Shown here one piece after another: positions 12,131-24,100 of a DNA stretch of 64,000 nucleotides. Numbering within the stretch: the first letter of the stretch is position 1; every line of letters begins with the position of its first letter. The position numbers and the translations under genes are program-made. Under the pieces are notes generated by a model. It saw nothing but the letters and a program-made list of their open reading frames with translations, had not been told where the DNA came from and made no database searches. Source of the stretch: Marthasterias glacialis (lineage: Eukaryota; Echinodermata; Asteroidea; Forcipulatida; Asteriidae); the NCBI GenBank assembly GCA_911728455.2, contig OU452223.1, forward strand, positions 15,103,423 to 15,167,422, given 5' to 3'.

Positions 12131-12759
12131 AGTAACTGGGGCGCTGTACTCCTTTTTGAGATTTTGACATTATCGGTCGTACTACTCTAGTGCCCCAGTC
12201 TGTAAGTGTAAGGTATGTGAGAACTGTGTACTCCTAGAACTATGACTGAGGTTCGTTCCGCTTTCGTCTCCATAGCGGAACGAACCTCGAGTAGGAACTG
12301 TGAGGAAGTGGAGTTTTTATGAATCTGTTTAAAAAAATCAAAATTACGACAAAGACTCAACAGAATTGCTGGAAAATCTTCTACTGGCTTCTCAAAATAT
12401 CAAAGATGAAATAAAATGCATTTAATTGTACTCACGATTATTTTCTGTCCGCCAAACTGATGATTTTTTAGGCCACCTAAAAATGCAGTTGTTATGATCT
12501 GCGTTTTACTAATGCTACTACTACTACTGCCACATGTTGTAGTACGTGACACTAACTACAAAATGGATTGCGTGTTTCGCTGATGCTCTGACTAGTAGGT
12601 TGTTTTGCGCAGTCAACGCAGGATACCAGCTACGTAGATCGCGTGCTGAGCAGCCATGCATGACCAATGGCCAATTCTATAGTGTGGATTGCGTGTTGGC
12701 TTATGAAGACCGAAATGTCAAAAATTAATCTCAAAAAGGAGTACAGCGCCCCAGTTACT
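12131..12759. mobile_element. Inverted-repeat element, ends AGTAACTGGGGCGCTGTACT
   Basis: Left end AGTAACTGGGGCGCTGTACT then CCTTTTTGAGA; right end is the exact inverse (TCTCAAAAAGGAGTACAGCG...CAGTTACT). 629 bp, no transposase frame. It contains a perfect 15-bp hairpin at 12248-12288. Smaller relatives follow at 13181-13308 and about 13393-13497. Confidence 0.7.
12248..12288. repeat. Perfect 15-bp stem hairpin
   Basis: GAGGTTCGTTCCGCT at 12248-12262 is followed after 11 bases by its exact complement AGCGGAACGAACCTC at 12274-12288. Function unknown; it may be an end remnant of a small foldback element. Confidence 0.6.
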
Positions 12760-13064
12760 GAGTCTACATGACAATGATGGGGTAAATCCCTTTCCAGCAA
12801 ACATAATCCACCCATGGAGGAAATACCATTTCCTTCCTCCATGATCCACCCATAGAGCGCGCTGGTCCTTGCTCTATGATCCACCCAAGCCATTTCAGAA
12901 TAGAATTTACACGTCATTCCATTGGAACTTCCATTCTATCATCGGTGTTACGTAATAAGTGCAACGGAATTACTGCAACGTGGCCAGCAGTGTTGACTGT
13001 TGGCCTTATTATGGACACAACGTTTTACACAGATTATGGGAGGTAGTTTTGTCTCACGTAAGAT

Positions 13065-13096
13065 CATGGAGGTAGAAATAGATTTCTACCTCCATG
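13065..13096. repeat. Perfect 15-bp stem hairpin with 2-base loop
   Basis: CATGGAGGTAGAAAT, AG, then ATTTCTACCTCCATG. Related text (ATCTTACCATGGAGGTA) recurs at about 13155-13172, so this belongs to a small inverted-repeat element spanning roughly 13047-13175. Confidence 0.6.
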
Positions 13097-13180
13097 GTCT
13101 AAATAATGGTATTGATATGCTTTCCAACTTTCCGGTCACTGCACGTAAGACATGATCTTACCATGGAGGTAAAAATGTTT

Positions 13181-13570
13181 AGACCCAGTCACTGGCTGTA
13201 CTCCTTTTTTGTTGTTGAGATTTTGACATCTGTCGTACTAGGTAGCCGATAATGTCAAAATTTTTTTTAAATGAGTACAGTGCCCCAGTTACCATGGTTA
13301 CTGGGTCTAATCATTATGACTATAATATTAATAGATTAATAGTTAGTAGTAATACTAAAATACTTTAGTATTACAGCAAAGTGTAATTTTTTGAGAGTTT
13401 ACTTTTTTTGAGATTTTGACATTATCTGTCGTACTAAGTACGACCGATAATGTCAAAAATCTTTAAAAAGTACAGTGGCCCAGCACGGTTACTGGTCTAA
13501 TCATTATTACTTTAATATTAATAGTTAGTAGTAATACTAATAATACTTCAGTATTACAGCAAAGTGTGTG
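13181..13570. repeat. Tandem duplication of a small ACTGGGGC foldback element plus flank
   Basis: Two successive copies each hold a foldback (GAGATTTTGACAT...CGATAATGTCAAAA) with GTACAGTG/CCCAG ends, followed by shared flank: TCTAATCATTAT, TAGTTAGTAGTAATACTAA, TAGTATTACAGCAAAGTGT or close variants. The first copy spans about 13181-13385 and the second about 13386-13570. The flank copied with the element shows a local segmental duplication after insertion. Confidence 0.65.
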
Positions 13571-13768
13571 AACTCTTCCTGACTATACATCCAATGCCGG
13601 GTAGCCTATACTACATCCTAATGACTACATTACCTTACTAACTAATGTCCAGCAGAGAAAACATTGTTGAATTGTTACTTAATCCTAATACTAAAATAGT
13701 ATTAGTAGCTAGGCTGTAGGTAGTACTACTAGTAGTAGTACTAGTGAGTATTACCAGCTTTTACTGAG

Positions 13769-13870
13769 ACTCACCTGTCTGTCTTGGGTAGAAACATACG
13801 TTCCCGTATGAACTGCTGGTCTCGTGTGTTGCACTGATTGTGAGTAACTAGACCCACTGTGCCCCGCCCC
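13769..13870 (-). promoter_or_regulatory. Candidate 5'UTR exon donor and GC-box promoter of the sulfotransferase gene
   Basis: On the minus strand AGACAG is followed by the strong donor GTGAGT (exon end at 13775). This suits the missing partner for the acceptor just before the start-codon exon. Upstream on the same strand lies a GC-box-like CCCCGCCCC (plus strand 13862-13870) in one of the few GC-rich patches nearby. No TATA box is obvious. This is inference from splice consensus and composition only. Confidence 0.35.
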
Positions 13871-13968
13871 GGCCGTGTGGACGAATGACTCTGCACTTTT
13901 TAGATAAGATTATCGATCGGGAGAGGGCTAGGGGTCGGCGTTTTGTATGTTTGAGGAATCAGGCGACA

Positions 13969-14087
13969 ATATTGGCGTCAATATTTGCAACATAGGGCTT
14001 AGTCGTGAATACTGGCGTCAATATTTGCGACTTGAGGTACAAATCGTGAATATTGACGCCAATATTGGCGTCAATATATTTGCGATG
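13969..14087. repeat. Cluster of TATTGGCGTCAATA motifs with a 26-bp palindrome
   Basis: TTGGCGTCAATATTTGC or ACTGGCGTCAATATTTGCGA occurs near 13974 and 14015. At 14051-14076 TATTGACGCCAAT is followed directly by its complement ATTGGCGTCAATA, a perfect palindrome. The cluster lies about 200 bp outside the presumed sulfotransferase promoter. It could be regulatory or a decayed repeat; sequence alone does not decide. Confidence 0.5.
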
Positions 14088-14564
14088 TCCCTTTAAAGCC
14101 ACCATAGTATACACTGTCACCACCACGCACATATAATTCGGTCGCTGTCAAAACACACTGTACATGTACAGTGAAAAACAACGTATACAAACCATTCGTT
14201 GGGCGGTTCCTTTCTTATTGGTTGTTTAATTTACAAACTACAAATATCGATTGGTAAGAATGAACAGATTTTGTTCATTCTTTCAGACATTAAAGAACAC
14301 TATGATCTTTCCATTAATAGAAAAAAGTCCGGGGTAGGACGATAAGTTTTTCCAAACTAGGTGAGCATTTTTGGCAGTGTTAAGGGGTGGGACATTGTAT
14401 CACACTGGCTTCGCACCGCTCCTCGCAGACGCTGTGATTATTGTGTTGTCGTTGCTGCTTTTTCTCCTCTTTTCTTTCAAGGTGAATTTATTAGTCTATG
14501 GACTTGTTTTCAAAAGCATAATTTATCATACATTCATAGAAATTGAACCTAGTATCACAAACGT

Positions 14565-15756
14565 ATGGTGTTCTAAAGACGACAAAGGTGCGTCGCGTCG
14601 TGCCATCGCGTCGCCTGTTCCGTCGCCCGTCGCGTCGTGCCGTCGCCCGACGCGTCGTGCGTCGCATCGTGCCGTCGTCCGTCGCGTCGCCTGTTTTACA
14701 ATGAAATAATATATTGGGTTTTAGTGCCGTCGTCCGTCGCGTCGTGCCGTCCGTCGCGTCGTGCCGTCGTCCGTCGCGTCGTGTCCGTTGCGTCGCCCAT
14801 TGCGTCGCCCATGCGTCGCCCTTCGCGTCGCCCATCGCGTCGTGCCGTCGCCCGTCGCATCGTGCCGTCGCCCGTCGCGTCGTGCCGTCGTCCGTCGCGT
14901 CGCCTGTGCCGTCGCCCATCGCGTCGTGCCGTCGCCCGTCGCGTCGTCCGTCGCGTCGCCCGTCGCGTCGCCCGTCGCGTCGCCTGAGTACGCCGTCCTG
15001 TTTCTAATCATTTCCTTATTTTCTTTGACAATGGGTGGCGCTGTTTGTTTATTTGCATTGTGGAGTCACACCTGAAATTTCCTGATGGCAGAGACGTATA
15101 GTTTAATCAATCCCTCCTTGCCTTGCCATCTGAACAATATCCTTTTTGCTTTATCTTAAAGATAATTATGTCACCTATAATTGTTTATCTTATAGGCTTT
15201 CTATCTAATTATTTTGGAGTTTGTGAAACAAAGCAATGTCACTTCGACAGGAAAGTATCACAAAGGTGTTGCAGGTCAAGAGACTCTAAAATTGCCTCCA
15301 TCATGTCCAATTTGAACGAACTATGACCATGCTTTCGCCGTAGGCACAACAGCGCCACCTGGAGGCAGAACTTTCTGGACAGGCGACGCGACGGACGACG
15401 GCACGACGCGATGGGCGACGGCACAGGCGACGCGACGGACGACGGCACTACGCGATGGGCGACGGCACAGGCGACGCGACGGCACAGGTGACGCAACGGG
15501 CGACGGCACGACGCGACGGCACGATGCGACGGGCGACGGCACGATGCGACGGGCGACGGCACGACGCGATGGGCGACACGACGGCACGACGCGACGGGCG
15601 ACGGCATTAAAACAATATATTATTTCATTGTAAAACAGGCGACGCGACGGACGACGGCACGATGCGACGCACGACGCGTCGGACGACGCGACGGGCGACG
15701 GAACAGGCGACGCAATGGCACGACGCGACGCACCGTTGTCGTCTTTAGAACACCAT
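14565..15756. mobile_element. Foldback transposon with CGTCG-rich subterminal arrays, 8-bp target duplication
   Basis: Inverted ends ATGGTGTTCTAAAGACGACA are followed inward by dozens of short units of the type GTCGCGTCGTGCC or GTCGCCC. The left arm has the CGTCG sense on the plus strand; the right arm, from about 15380, has the complement. Each arm also holds the same AT-rich island (TACAATGAAATAATATATTG) at about 14697 and 15612. The centre (15000-15370) is ordinary AT-rich DNA. The exact octamer ACAAACGT flanks both sides (14557-14564, 15757-15764). No transposase frame; the Arg/Ser-rich open frames here are by-products of the array. Confidence 0.85.
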
Positions 15757-15947
15757 ACAAACGTGTAAATTCAAAAATTCCTTTGTGTTCTTGATTTATT
15801 TGAGAAGGAACAACCCTGTACTACAATGGACGGGTTCCGATAGTGACGGCCATCGGGATAGCGCAATATCCCTCCCCCCTCCTGGATAAGATACTAAAGT
15901 TTGTTTTTCGCAGGTTCAACGCCATACCATGGAGCGATCACTCCTGT

Positions 15948-16216
15948 ATGGTGTTTCAAAGACGCCAAATGTGCATCGCGTCTTGCCGTCGAGTCGCCTG
16001 TGCCGCCGCCCGTCGTGTCATGCCGTCGCCCGTCGCGTCGCCCATTTCTAATCAGTTCTGCAGTTTCTCTGACGCGACGCACGACGACGGGCGACGCGAC
16101 GGACGACGCGACGGCACGACGGCATCCCAGACCACTATGGAAATCAATTCAAAACAGGCGACGGCACAGGCGACGCGACGGCAAGACGTGACGCACAATG
16201 GGCGTTGTAACATCAT
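15948..16216. mobile_element. Short relative of the CGTCG foldback transposon
   Basis: Left end ATGGTGTTTCAAAGACGCCA; right end, inverted, ATGATGTTACAACGCCCAT. The inside switches from CGTCG-type units to CGACG-type units around 16060, as in the larger copy. Flanks ACTCCTGT and ACTCCAGG agree at 6 of 8 positions, consistent with a decayed 8-bp duplication. It starts only about 190 bp from the end of the larger element. Confidence 0.75.
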
Positions 16217-17533
16217 ACTCCAGGGGCCCGGGCGGTTAGTGTACTGCGGCGGTATGTGGGTGATATTGCCCCTTATTGGTGTAGATTTATGGATCGCGAA
16301 TAGCACTAAGACTAGTCCCTATAGACCTTTCCATTGTTGATAAACAAACCACGCTGGTTGGCATGGACGGCCAAATGCAGCAAAACATTCAAGTCTTGTT
16401 GACAGACATTGTGACCAAGTTCAACATTTTTCCAAGTTTGTATTTAAAGAAAATACATCCTATTCATAAATACTCTAGTCAGTTTATCCATTCTGATTGG
16501 CCGAGAGGGCATCACGTGGCCATGTTTAAACGGGCGATATAAACACGGTAAAAAAGTGTTTAAAACCGGCTAGCCTTTGCGAACGTAAAATATGGCCCCT
16601 GAATCAGGATAAGAAGTATACGTGTTTCCAGCTTTTGGGTTTATGTCGTCATAACCTGGTCTCTCAATTTTTTTTTTTTAATCAAAGAAGCTGATGTATC
16701 CCCGAAAATGGGTGCGTTTCTGAAGCTTAGGGAAATTTGGGGTAATGTATAATAATATATTTAAGACCAGTTTTAAACAACTTTCTGTTAAAGACTGGTT
16801 TTAAACAAAACAATGAAATCAATCATCATGAAAGAGCCTAAAAACTTGTGTAAATGTCGTCTGCTCTTTTTGGTCACTGTTTACATGGTAAAGAATGCAA
16901 TAATTTTTAATCACATTTTCCTGCATTCACACACACACAATCACATATTCATAATAAAAATATCGCCAGCGACAATGACAAACTACATGCACACCTACAA
17001 CAGCAGCAATAATACCGGTGCCGACGTCGGACATGACGAAGACCCCTGCCGTACCACACACGGTTCGTACCGCCGGTGTAGCGCATCGCGATCCGGGTTG
17101 TCTGAACACATCCAACATGTCCGCACAGTCCCTCTTCGCAGGATACACTTTCAACGGCAGTGTTGTTGTCAATATGCTGCCAGCTTCAGCAGCATCTTTG
17201 GTGGACTCTTGAATCTCTCAAGAACTTTGATAAGTATTTTGAGACCGAAAGTGGTCACTTTTTGTAAGTTTATTTCGCGAACAAGTATTTTCTGTTTCTA
17301 ACAGGTGTGGGAAACGAACTGCATAGTCATTTAGTCTGGTTTCCATATAGTGACGTGTGATTCCCAATGATTATCAGAGGCAGAAATAATATCGACATTC
17401 CGTTCAAGGAATTGGCCCGTAAATATGGATAGAAATTTAACGCAGAATCGAGGTGAGCTGAGTCTTAACTGTCAGATTTGTTCCCAACTTTTAAAGTTTT
17501 TTGCATGTTTTTGACAGAAAGGCATGTATGAAT
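16217..17533. other. Intergenic region upstream of NADSYN1, no gene recognised
   Basis: Mostly unique sequence between the sulfotransferase and NADSYN1 starts. A GC-richer patch at about 16980-17220 has short open frames on both strands (60-81 codons), but they match nothing I recognise. A donor-like AG followed by GTGAGC at 17453 could end a non-coding first exon of NADSYN1, whose start-codon exon opens with an acceptor and two untranslated bases. That is weak inference. Confidence 0.35.
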
Positions 17534-17698
17534 GGGAATAAAGGTGTGCTGAATCGGTTTTTAACTATTGTTTAAAACCTCTGAGGGTCCTGGTGGCCGA
17601 TTATTGCCCTCGCCTTCGGCTCGGGCAATTATTGGCCACCAGGCCCCTCATCGGTTTTAAACAATAGTTAAAAACCTCTTCATCACACCTTTATTCCC
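17534..17698. mobile_element. 165-bp near-perfect hairpin MITE
   Basis: Starts GGGAATAAAGGTGTG and ends with its complement CACACCTTTATTCCC. The stem continues through GTTTTTAACTATTGTTTAAA and CCTGGTGGCC, with a short loop at CCTTCGG. It lies about 400 bp before the NADSYN1 start codon exon. Confidence 0.75.
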
Positions 17699-18122
17699 TT
17701 ATTATTGGCTGGTTTGCTTCCAACGAATTTTGAACAGTTTTTGAATATTTGTGTAACATTTTTGCAAACTGTGATATCAGTCTTTGCTTTGCATTCATGG
17801 CTCCCCGTAGTTTTTCCCATCTTGGTTGGCAAAAACTCAGGCTGTGCAAAAGAAAGGTCTATCAGTCAAAACGAAAACGGAGTAGGGACTGGGAACCAGT
17901 CTAGGAGTGGCACTTTAACCAACGGGAATCCCCCAAAATTCAAATCATCCACATCGCATGTTTGTTACGTGAAACTTCTCCAGCGCCCTCTGTTGATTGA
18001 TATGCACCTAACGAAAACAACGGGTGGATGGTGTATTCTTAGCTGCATGTCTTGTAAACCAATGATCGTATAGCATTGTATGGATGTTATTTTGTAGGTA
18101 AGCGCTCTCATTATCTGCAGTC

Positions 18123-21100
18123 ATGGGGAGAAAAGTAGTATTGGCAACATGCACACTAAACCAGTGGGCTATGGACTTCGAGGGAAATTGCCAACGCATC
18201 TTGAAAAGTGAGTGATTTGTAATAATTGTTGCAGTTACAACCAACCCCGTATCACTCAGTATATCACCGTATTCAATCAGTCACTCGATCACCAGTCCAG
18301 TGATCACTACCTCATAGTCATAGTACCTGTAGACACCCTCATGCACGAATGCAGGACCAGGCTTTTTGTGGACTATACGGGGAACACAGAAATCCTATTT
18401 TTCTCATGATGTCTGCAGGCCTACTGTATTGTTTGTCGTATTAATGCTATAAAACTTTGCAAATTTGATTATTTTGATATAAATAATCAACAACTTCACA
18501 ATTTTTTTTACTGGGGTCACTGTAGCAGGCCTCGATCTTAAGAAAATTGGGGCAGGCCTTTGCTGGCCAAATCAGAGAAATTGTACAAGGGCATGCTGGC
18601 CAAGTTGGCAGTGACAGTGCAATTTTTCTGAAGGGCATTCTGGCCAACTCGACAGGGCATGAGGCCAATGGCCTCGGTGGCCTCGGTTAAGATCAAGGCC
18701 TGCTGTAGCATGTTGACCTGGCCGAGCGATTTAGCGCATCAAGTTGTGGTGGCTATTTTAAATCACTGTGGGTTCGAGTCCCCGCCGTGACATCATTATT
18801 GAGGGAGAAACTTTACTATTCCTGTCGTGACATCATTGAGCATGTTGAGGGAGAAACTTTATGCTTCTCAGTGTGTTATACTTTTAATTATTCATATGAT
18901 GGCTGCACTCTCATCTGTGTTTAAAGAAGAAAGGAAGGGGCACAACAATTGTTGGTTTATCTTATAAATTTCTTTTTGGAAAAATTGGCACAATAGACCC
19001 TTTGAAGTGTCACGCACGGTAATATGCACCGTCGCTTGTGTTGTTTATTAATTTCGAACGGGCATTTACACAGTTCGTAGCATTACGCGTCAAGTGTGAT
19101 TATCAAATTGCAGAGTTAAAAAAAATAAACAACCCACCGCTCCACATGGGGCAGATTCAACAGGGCGCATATTACCGTGAACGGGTTTATTGCTGAATAC
19201 CCCGTCACTCAAGTTTCGCCTTGCAGCCATGGCGACAGCTACAATGACACATGACCTCTGGTCATGTTTAGCCTACATGTACACATCCGCGCCATGTTCG
19301 TATACTACTGATGGATAAAGTCTAGACTGGTTCCCGCTCCCCATGGCCATGGAACCGGTTACGGTTAAGAATGAAATACAAGGACAGGGTAGCATTTAAA
19401 AAAAAAAAATTTGATTAAATGTTTTTGTAGCCACAAACCCCCAGACACTTTGGACTTAAACATTTTTCTCCAACAACTGCCTATTTTGTTACTAACATGC
19501 ACATCATTTTTTTGTGCACTTGATAATGGAGCCCGTTGATGTAGCCACAAACCCACTGACACTTTGGACTTAAACTCTTTTCCACCGACTCCCTATTACT
19601 AACAATGCATCATTCTTTTACTTCATGTGATATGGGACCAGTTGATGTAGCCGTTGAAGCCATGAATCTCCAGACACTTTGGACTTGAACTTTTTCATGT
19701 TCAAAACTTGCTGTTCTACCATGTCTACAGACCTTTCTTTTGCAACGCCTCACTCACAGCCACAAGTTTCGCCAACCATGGTCGGCTAAAGTACGAGCGG
19801 CCTTCACTTAAAAAATTACAACAGTTTTTTTTATTTGACCAATAATGCTATCAAATTAATACACATAGCCCTATTGAATGATAAATAAAATTTATTGTCC
19901 AAAACTGAAAGTAAACCTATTGCTTCATAAAAAAAAGTTTTTTAATTTAGGGCAAATTTTTGCTAAGCCAGTTTTTTGTGATACTCAAGGCCTCCTATAG
20001 ATACAAAATCGTGTCAATGTTTGTAAACAAAAGAAAGGTCTGTATCAGTGTTTTATTTTTAATTTAATTCAGGTCCCCTTCCCCCCCCCCCCACCTCAAC
20101 CCCCTTTCCTCCTCTCGAGTTGGCGAGGGCAAATTTTCTTTTCTCAGCTCGCTCCATACATATGTATCTAATGTCTTGATGCACACTACTGCACCTGTTG
20201 CCATTAGATACAAAACAGAGGATGTTTACATAATGAGATTAGCTTGTGAAGTTGTAAGTTAATTTTAAGATGGATTTAATCAAGACCATCCTTTTTGTGC
20301 AATGAGCAGTGTACAGTCATTCAAATTGTCTATTGTGTGTCACCAAAGGTTTTTGTCTCAATCCTATTGTAGATATAATTATTCCATAAAACTAACCTGT
20401 GAAAATTTTGTTTCAAAAGATGGTTGCGTTTTTGAGATATCGGCGAAAATCTGGAGCGATTAAATCCATATTTCTACCTCAAAAAAATGCTGAAACTGCA
20501 TGTTTTAAATTACAGGAGAAACGATTCATGCATGAGTCGTTTCTCAGATTCAAATTTTGGGGCAAAAAATTACCTCTTTCTTTTAAACCACATTACTTCA
20601 CATTACTTCACAGTTTTTGTCAAAAGCTCTCCAGTGCTTCTTACCAAGTAAGCTTTTATGGTCATTAACTTGGGGAGTATTTACCAAAGGTAAATCCTGC
20701 CTTTAACTTATATGGATAATCAAGACCATCCTTTTTGGGCAATGATCAGTGTACAGTCATCCAAAACTTCTTTATGTGCCACGAAAGATTCCACATCATC
20801 TTGTGTATTTGGTTAGGGCTCAAATGTCAAGAAATTCTTCACTAGATCTCATGTCTTGTAGCTCAGAAAATTTACCGGACATAGGGGAAAAAAAGAAGGA
20901 AAAACAAAATACCATTTACAACCAGCACATTAATATTTTTCCATTTGCTTTTAAGGGAGGCGCTTGTACTTGAAAAATCTCAAGTATTGTGATGCCACAT
21001 GCCAAAATCAGGCAAAATTCTAGAAACTATAACTGTAGTCAAGGCATACACAAGTTCAAAGCTGATTTCACAAACTCTATTTTGGTGTTTTAAGGTGGCA

Positions 21101-24100
21101 CATTTACATTATTAATAGGGTCCAGTGCCTGTGGCTTTGCATGGAAAGCTGACCTCTCACCCAGATACTGCATACGCGCACGCTTGTGGTCAAATCACTA
21201 AGGGTGCCGTCTTTGTCAAGTTGTGATGTGACCGCCAGCGTGCACGAATGAGTAGTAACTGGGTTATTCCCTTTATTGCTATATCATGACGACACAGCCC
21301 CTTTAATCTACCCAACCTACATGTACACAGTGAACAAATATGGCTGGGGGGAGTTAGTGGTATTGGTTCATTGTGTATACTTTCTTCTTAATGGCCTAAT
21401 TTTTTTTAAGCACAGATAACAATAATCGAAGTCAGTAGATTTGTTGAATTTAAAGAAAGCTATATAAATGTAGAAAGGGTAGATGTACAGTAGGTATAAT
21501 TTGGTGACAAAATTGTTGTTCAGTCGGCATTTATTTTTAATATGATGGTTTTTCTTGCTCTTTGTGCCCTTTCGCCATGTACATTGGACTGTGTTTTGTG
21601 GAGAGAAATAAAAGAATAATCTCCAAATGCATAAATTATGTAACATGTACAGTACTTGATTCCCCTCTAAACTCGACGTTGACTTCCATCATTTAGTCAG
21701 TAAACCAATCCTTGTTTTGGTTTGATTTTCCAGGTATTGAAATCGCAAAGTCACTGGGTGCAAAATACCGTCTGGGACCAGAGCTTGAAATATGGTAGGT
21801 GGGACAACACAGACTCCGTTCGTCATTCAAAATAAGAAGGAGATTGTTTGTTTCCTTCCGTGCAGGATGCAGGTATTATGGGCCAGAATGTAAGATTGTG
21901 CAACGTGTTGTTCACACGTAGTAGCCTACTCTTGACTGTGTGGATGTAGTTGGAAGAATTATTCACAATTTGCACTTCGTGTACCTGTTTGAGAAGGGTT
22001 GGCCTGTAACTTTTGTTTTTCACTAGCCAGCAGGGTCAGTTGCCTGGATTTTTTACTGGTCAGTCACATTTTATAAAAATGTTTCAAAAATTTCGAACAA
22101 TATCCCAACTTTTGATCGACACTACTTCACTGAATGAAATGCAAAGTCAAAATAACTGCATTGATAGCCACACTTTATTAATTTTAGACAGTTATTTGTT
22201 TGGTATGTTTACTGATAGCATAATTTATTCCACTAATAAATGAATAACAATAACTTTAAAACTGGGCACAGGTCAATAGGCAAGGTGCAAATGATCTTTG
22301 GATATTTTCAGTAACCAAAGACAGCTCCAAGTATTTTCATGGGATAAGGAAATAATTTTTGTAAAATAAATGCCTGCATTATAATACATGTTACTTCGTC
22401 AGACTGAAGTGTAGAATTTTAAAGTGTTCAAGGTCACATCCTAGTTGAAGCGTGAAGTGAAATATTTTGCATGATGGTGATCCATTGAGCTGCAGTTAGC
22501 CATATTGTGCATCCTGCTTGGAGGATCCATGGAGGAGACTTTTGTGTATGTTTGATTGGCCATGGATGGACAGTTGGAATGGCGTCATTTTGATAAATCC
22601 CCTGGCACTTTGTGTTTTATTTTCATTATAAAAAAACGATTAATTTACCTGTTGCAAACTGCCTATCAACCACAAGGACTTGTTGTATAAATGCAAACAA
22701 TTGTTAATGGCCTCACGTTTCGACCCTAGCAGAGTCTTTCTCAAAAAAGAAAGAGAAAGACTGTGCTAGGGTCGAAATTAAACAATTAACAATTTTTTTC
22801 GTTATAATATGTAGCTTTCCTTCACCTTCTGTAATTAACATGGGATAGCAAAGCGAACAATCCATTACCCCCTTATTGCAATGACCAATAACAATGATAA
22901 ACACATACCCCGAAAGACCAAAATGTTAAAGTCCTTCCACAAAATCTAAAAATTTTACAGCAACTCGGATTACTTCATCGTGTCTGGCACGGGATGTAAA
23001 GCAAGATGTTTCGTATGTGCTACCCACGTGGGTTGCATTTTCAATATGCCGCATATGTAAACAATCGTCTGCTATCTGGCTGAGCAAGATGCATGTTTCG
23101 TGGGGGCCATTGATAGACACGGTAAAAGGTGTTTATTATGGATTTGTTTGATATACATGCTATAGAGATATGGTATACCACTCAGGGCACCAAATTTACA
23201 CTGGAACACAGGCCCAAGGCCAGTGATTTTAGCATCGAGCCAGTTCATGGTCTTGTGTTTTTCAAATGTTCTTGTTGACTTTGAGTTTGATCAATTCTGT
23301 TGAGTATCAAAGTACATACTTTTAAACCATAAGACAAATGACATACATGTAGTACATGTAGATCTTCTCCTGGTGCGTGTTCTAATAAAAGTAGTTTATT
23401 TTATTAGTATGTTAATGAATTTCTCATTTTTATTCTGGTTTTGTAAAAAATAATGATTGTCCAGTACAAATTTTGAACTGCTGTACAAGCCCTGCGGCCT
23501 CGTGGATATTCCCCCTAAAATTTGAGCCCTGTTTGCTGAATGCAGTCAAGTATTATAATGATCTATAGTATCTTTTTATTTTGTTCATAGCGGGTACAGA
23601 TAAAGTTATATTTTCTGTTCAGTCTTTCACTGAGATTTTAGAATTGGAATATAAACTGATTTTTGTTTGTTTGTTTGTTTGTTTGTTTGTTTTTCAATCT
23701 TTGCAGTGGATACGGATGCAATGATCACTTCTATGAATCAGACACTTGTTTGCATTCTTTTCAAGTCTTGGCTGAGTTACTCAAGTCAAAGGTCACTGAG
23801 GACATCATTTGTGATGTGGGCATGTAAGTGTGTTTTAGTTTTCCCCCCCAAAAAACTTTAATGACAATAATTGTATTGTGCTGAAATCCGACACACAGTG
23901 CCGCTTATGGCGTATGAACTTTATTACCCTGGTCACTGGGCCATTTATTACATTCCTAAAATCATCTCAGCTCCCTAGGGAGTATACAGCCAGTGCTGCC
24001 AAGTATGTAGTGCACCAAGCTAAATCAATCACATGAACCATCTCTGACCTCACAGGTACCCATTTACTCCTGGGTGAAGAGAAGCAATTATAGTGTCATG

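Larger units (their letters stand above)
9503..13768. other. Probable first intron of the sulfotransferase gene, repeat-filled
   Basis: This interval runs from the splice acceptor before the start-codon exon to the candidate 5'UTR donor. I see no coding exon. It holds a palindromic MITE (9702-9819), a possible decayed SINE (about 9893-10260), an F1 half-copy (10380-10510), the 756-bp palindromic element (10736-11491), a G run (11611-11634) and the ACTGGGGC inverted-repeat elements (12131-13500). Confidence 0.5.

Noticed and set aside
14361..16340. Arg/Ser-rich or Asp/Gly/Thr-rich open frames
   Set aside because: Products of the CGTCG/CGACG arrays. Open in several frames at once and mirrored on the opposite arm, so not a protein gene.
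16813..17301. 162-codon open frame and an opposing 81-codon frame upstream of NADSYN1
   Set aside because: No recognisable domain, no clear splice partners, low-complexity residues; kept only as unexplained sequence.
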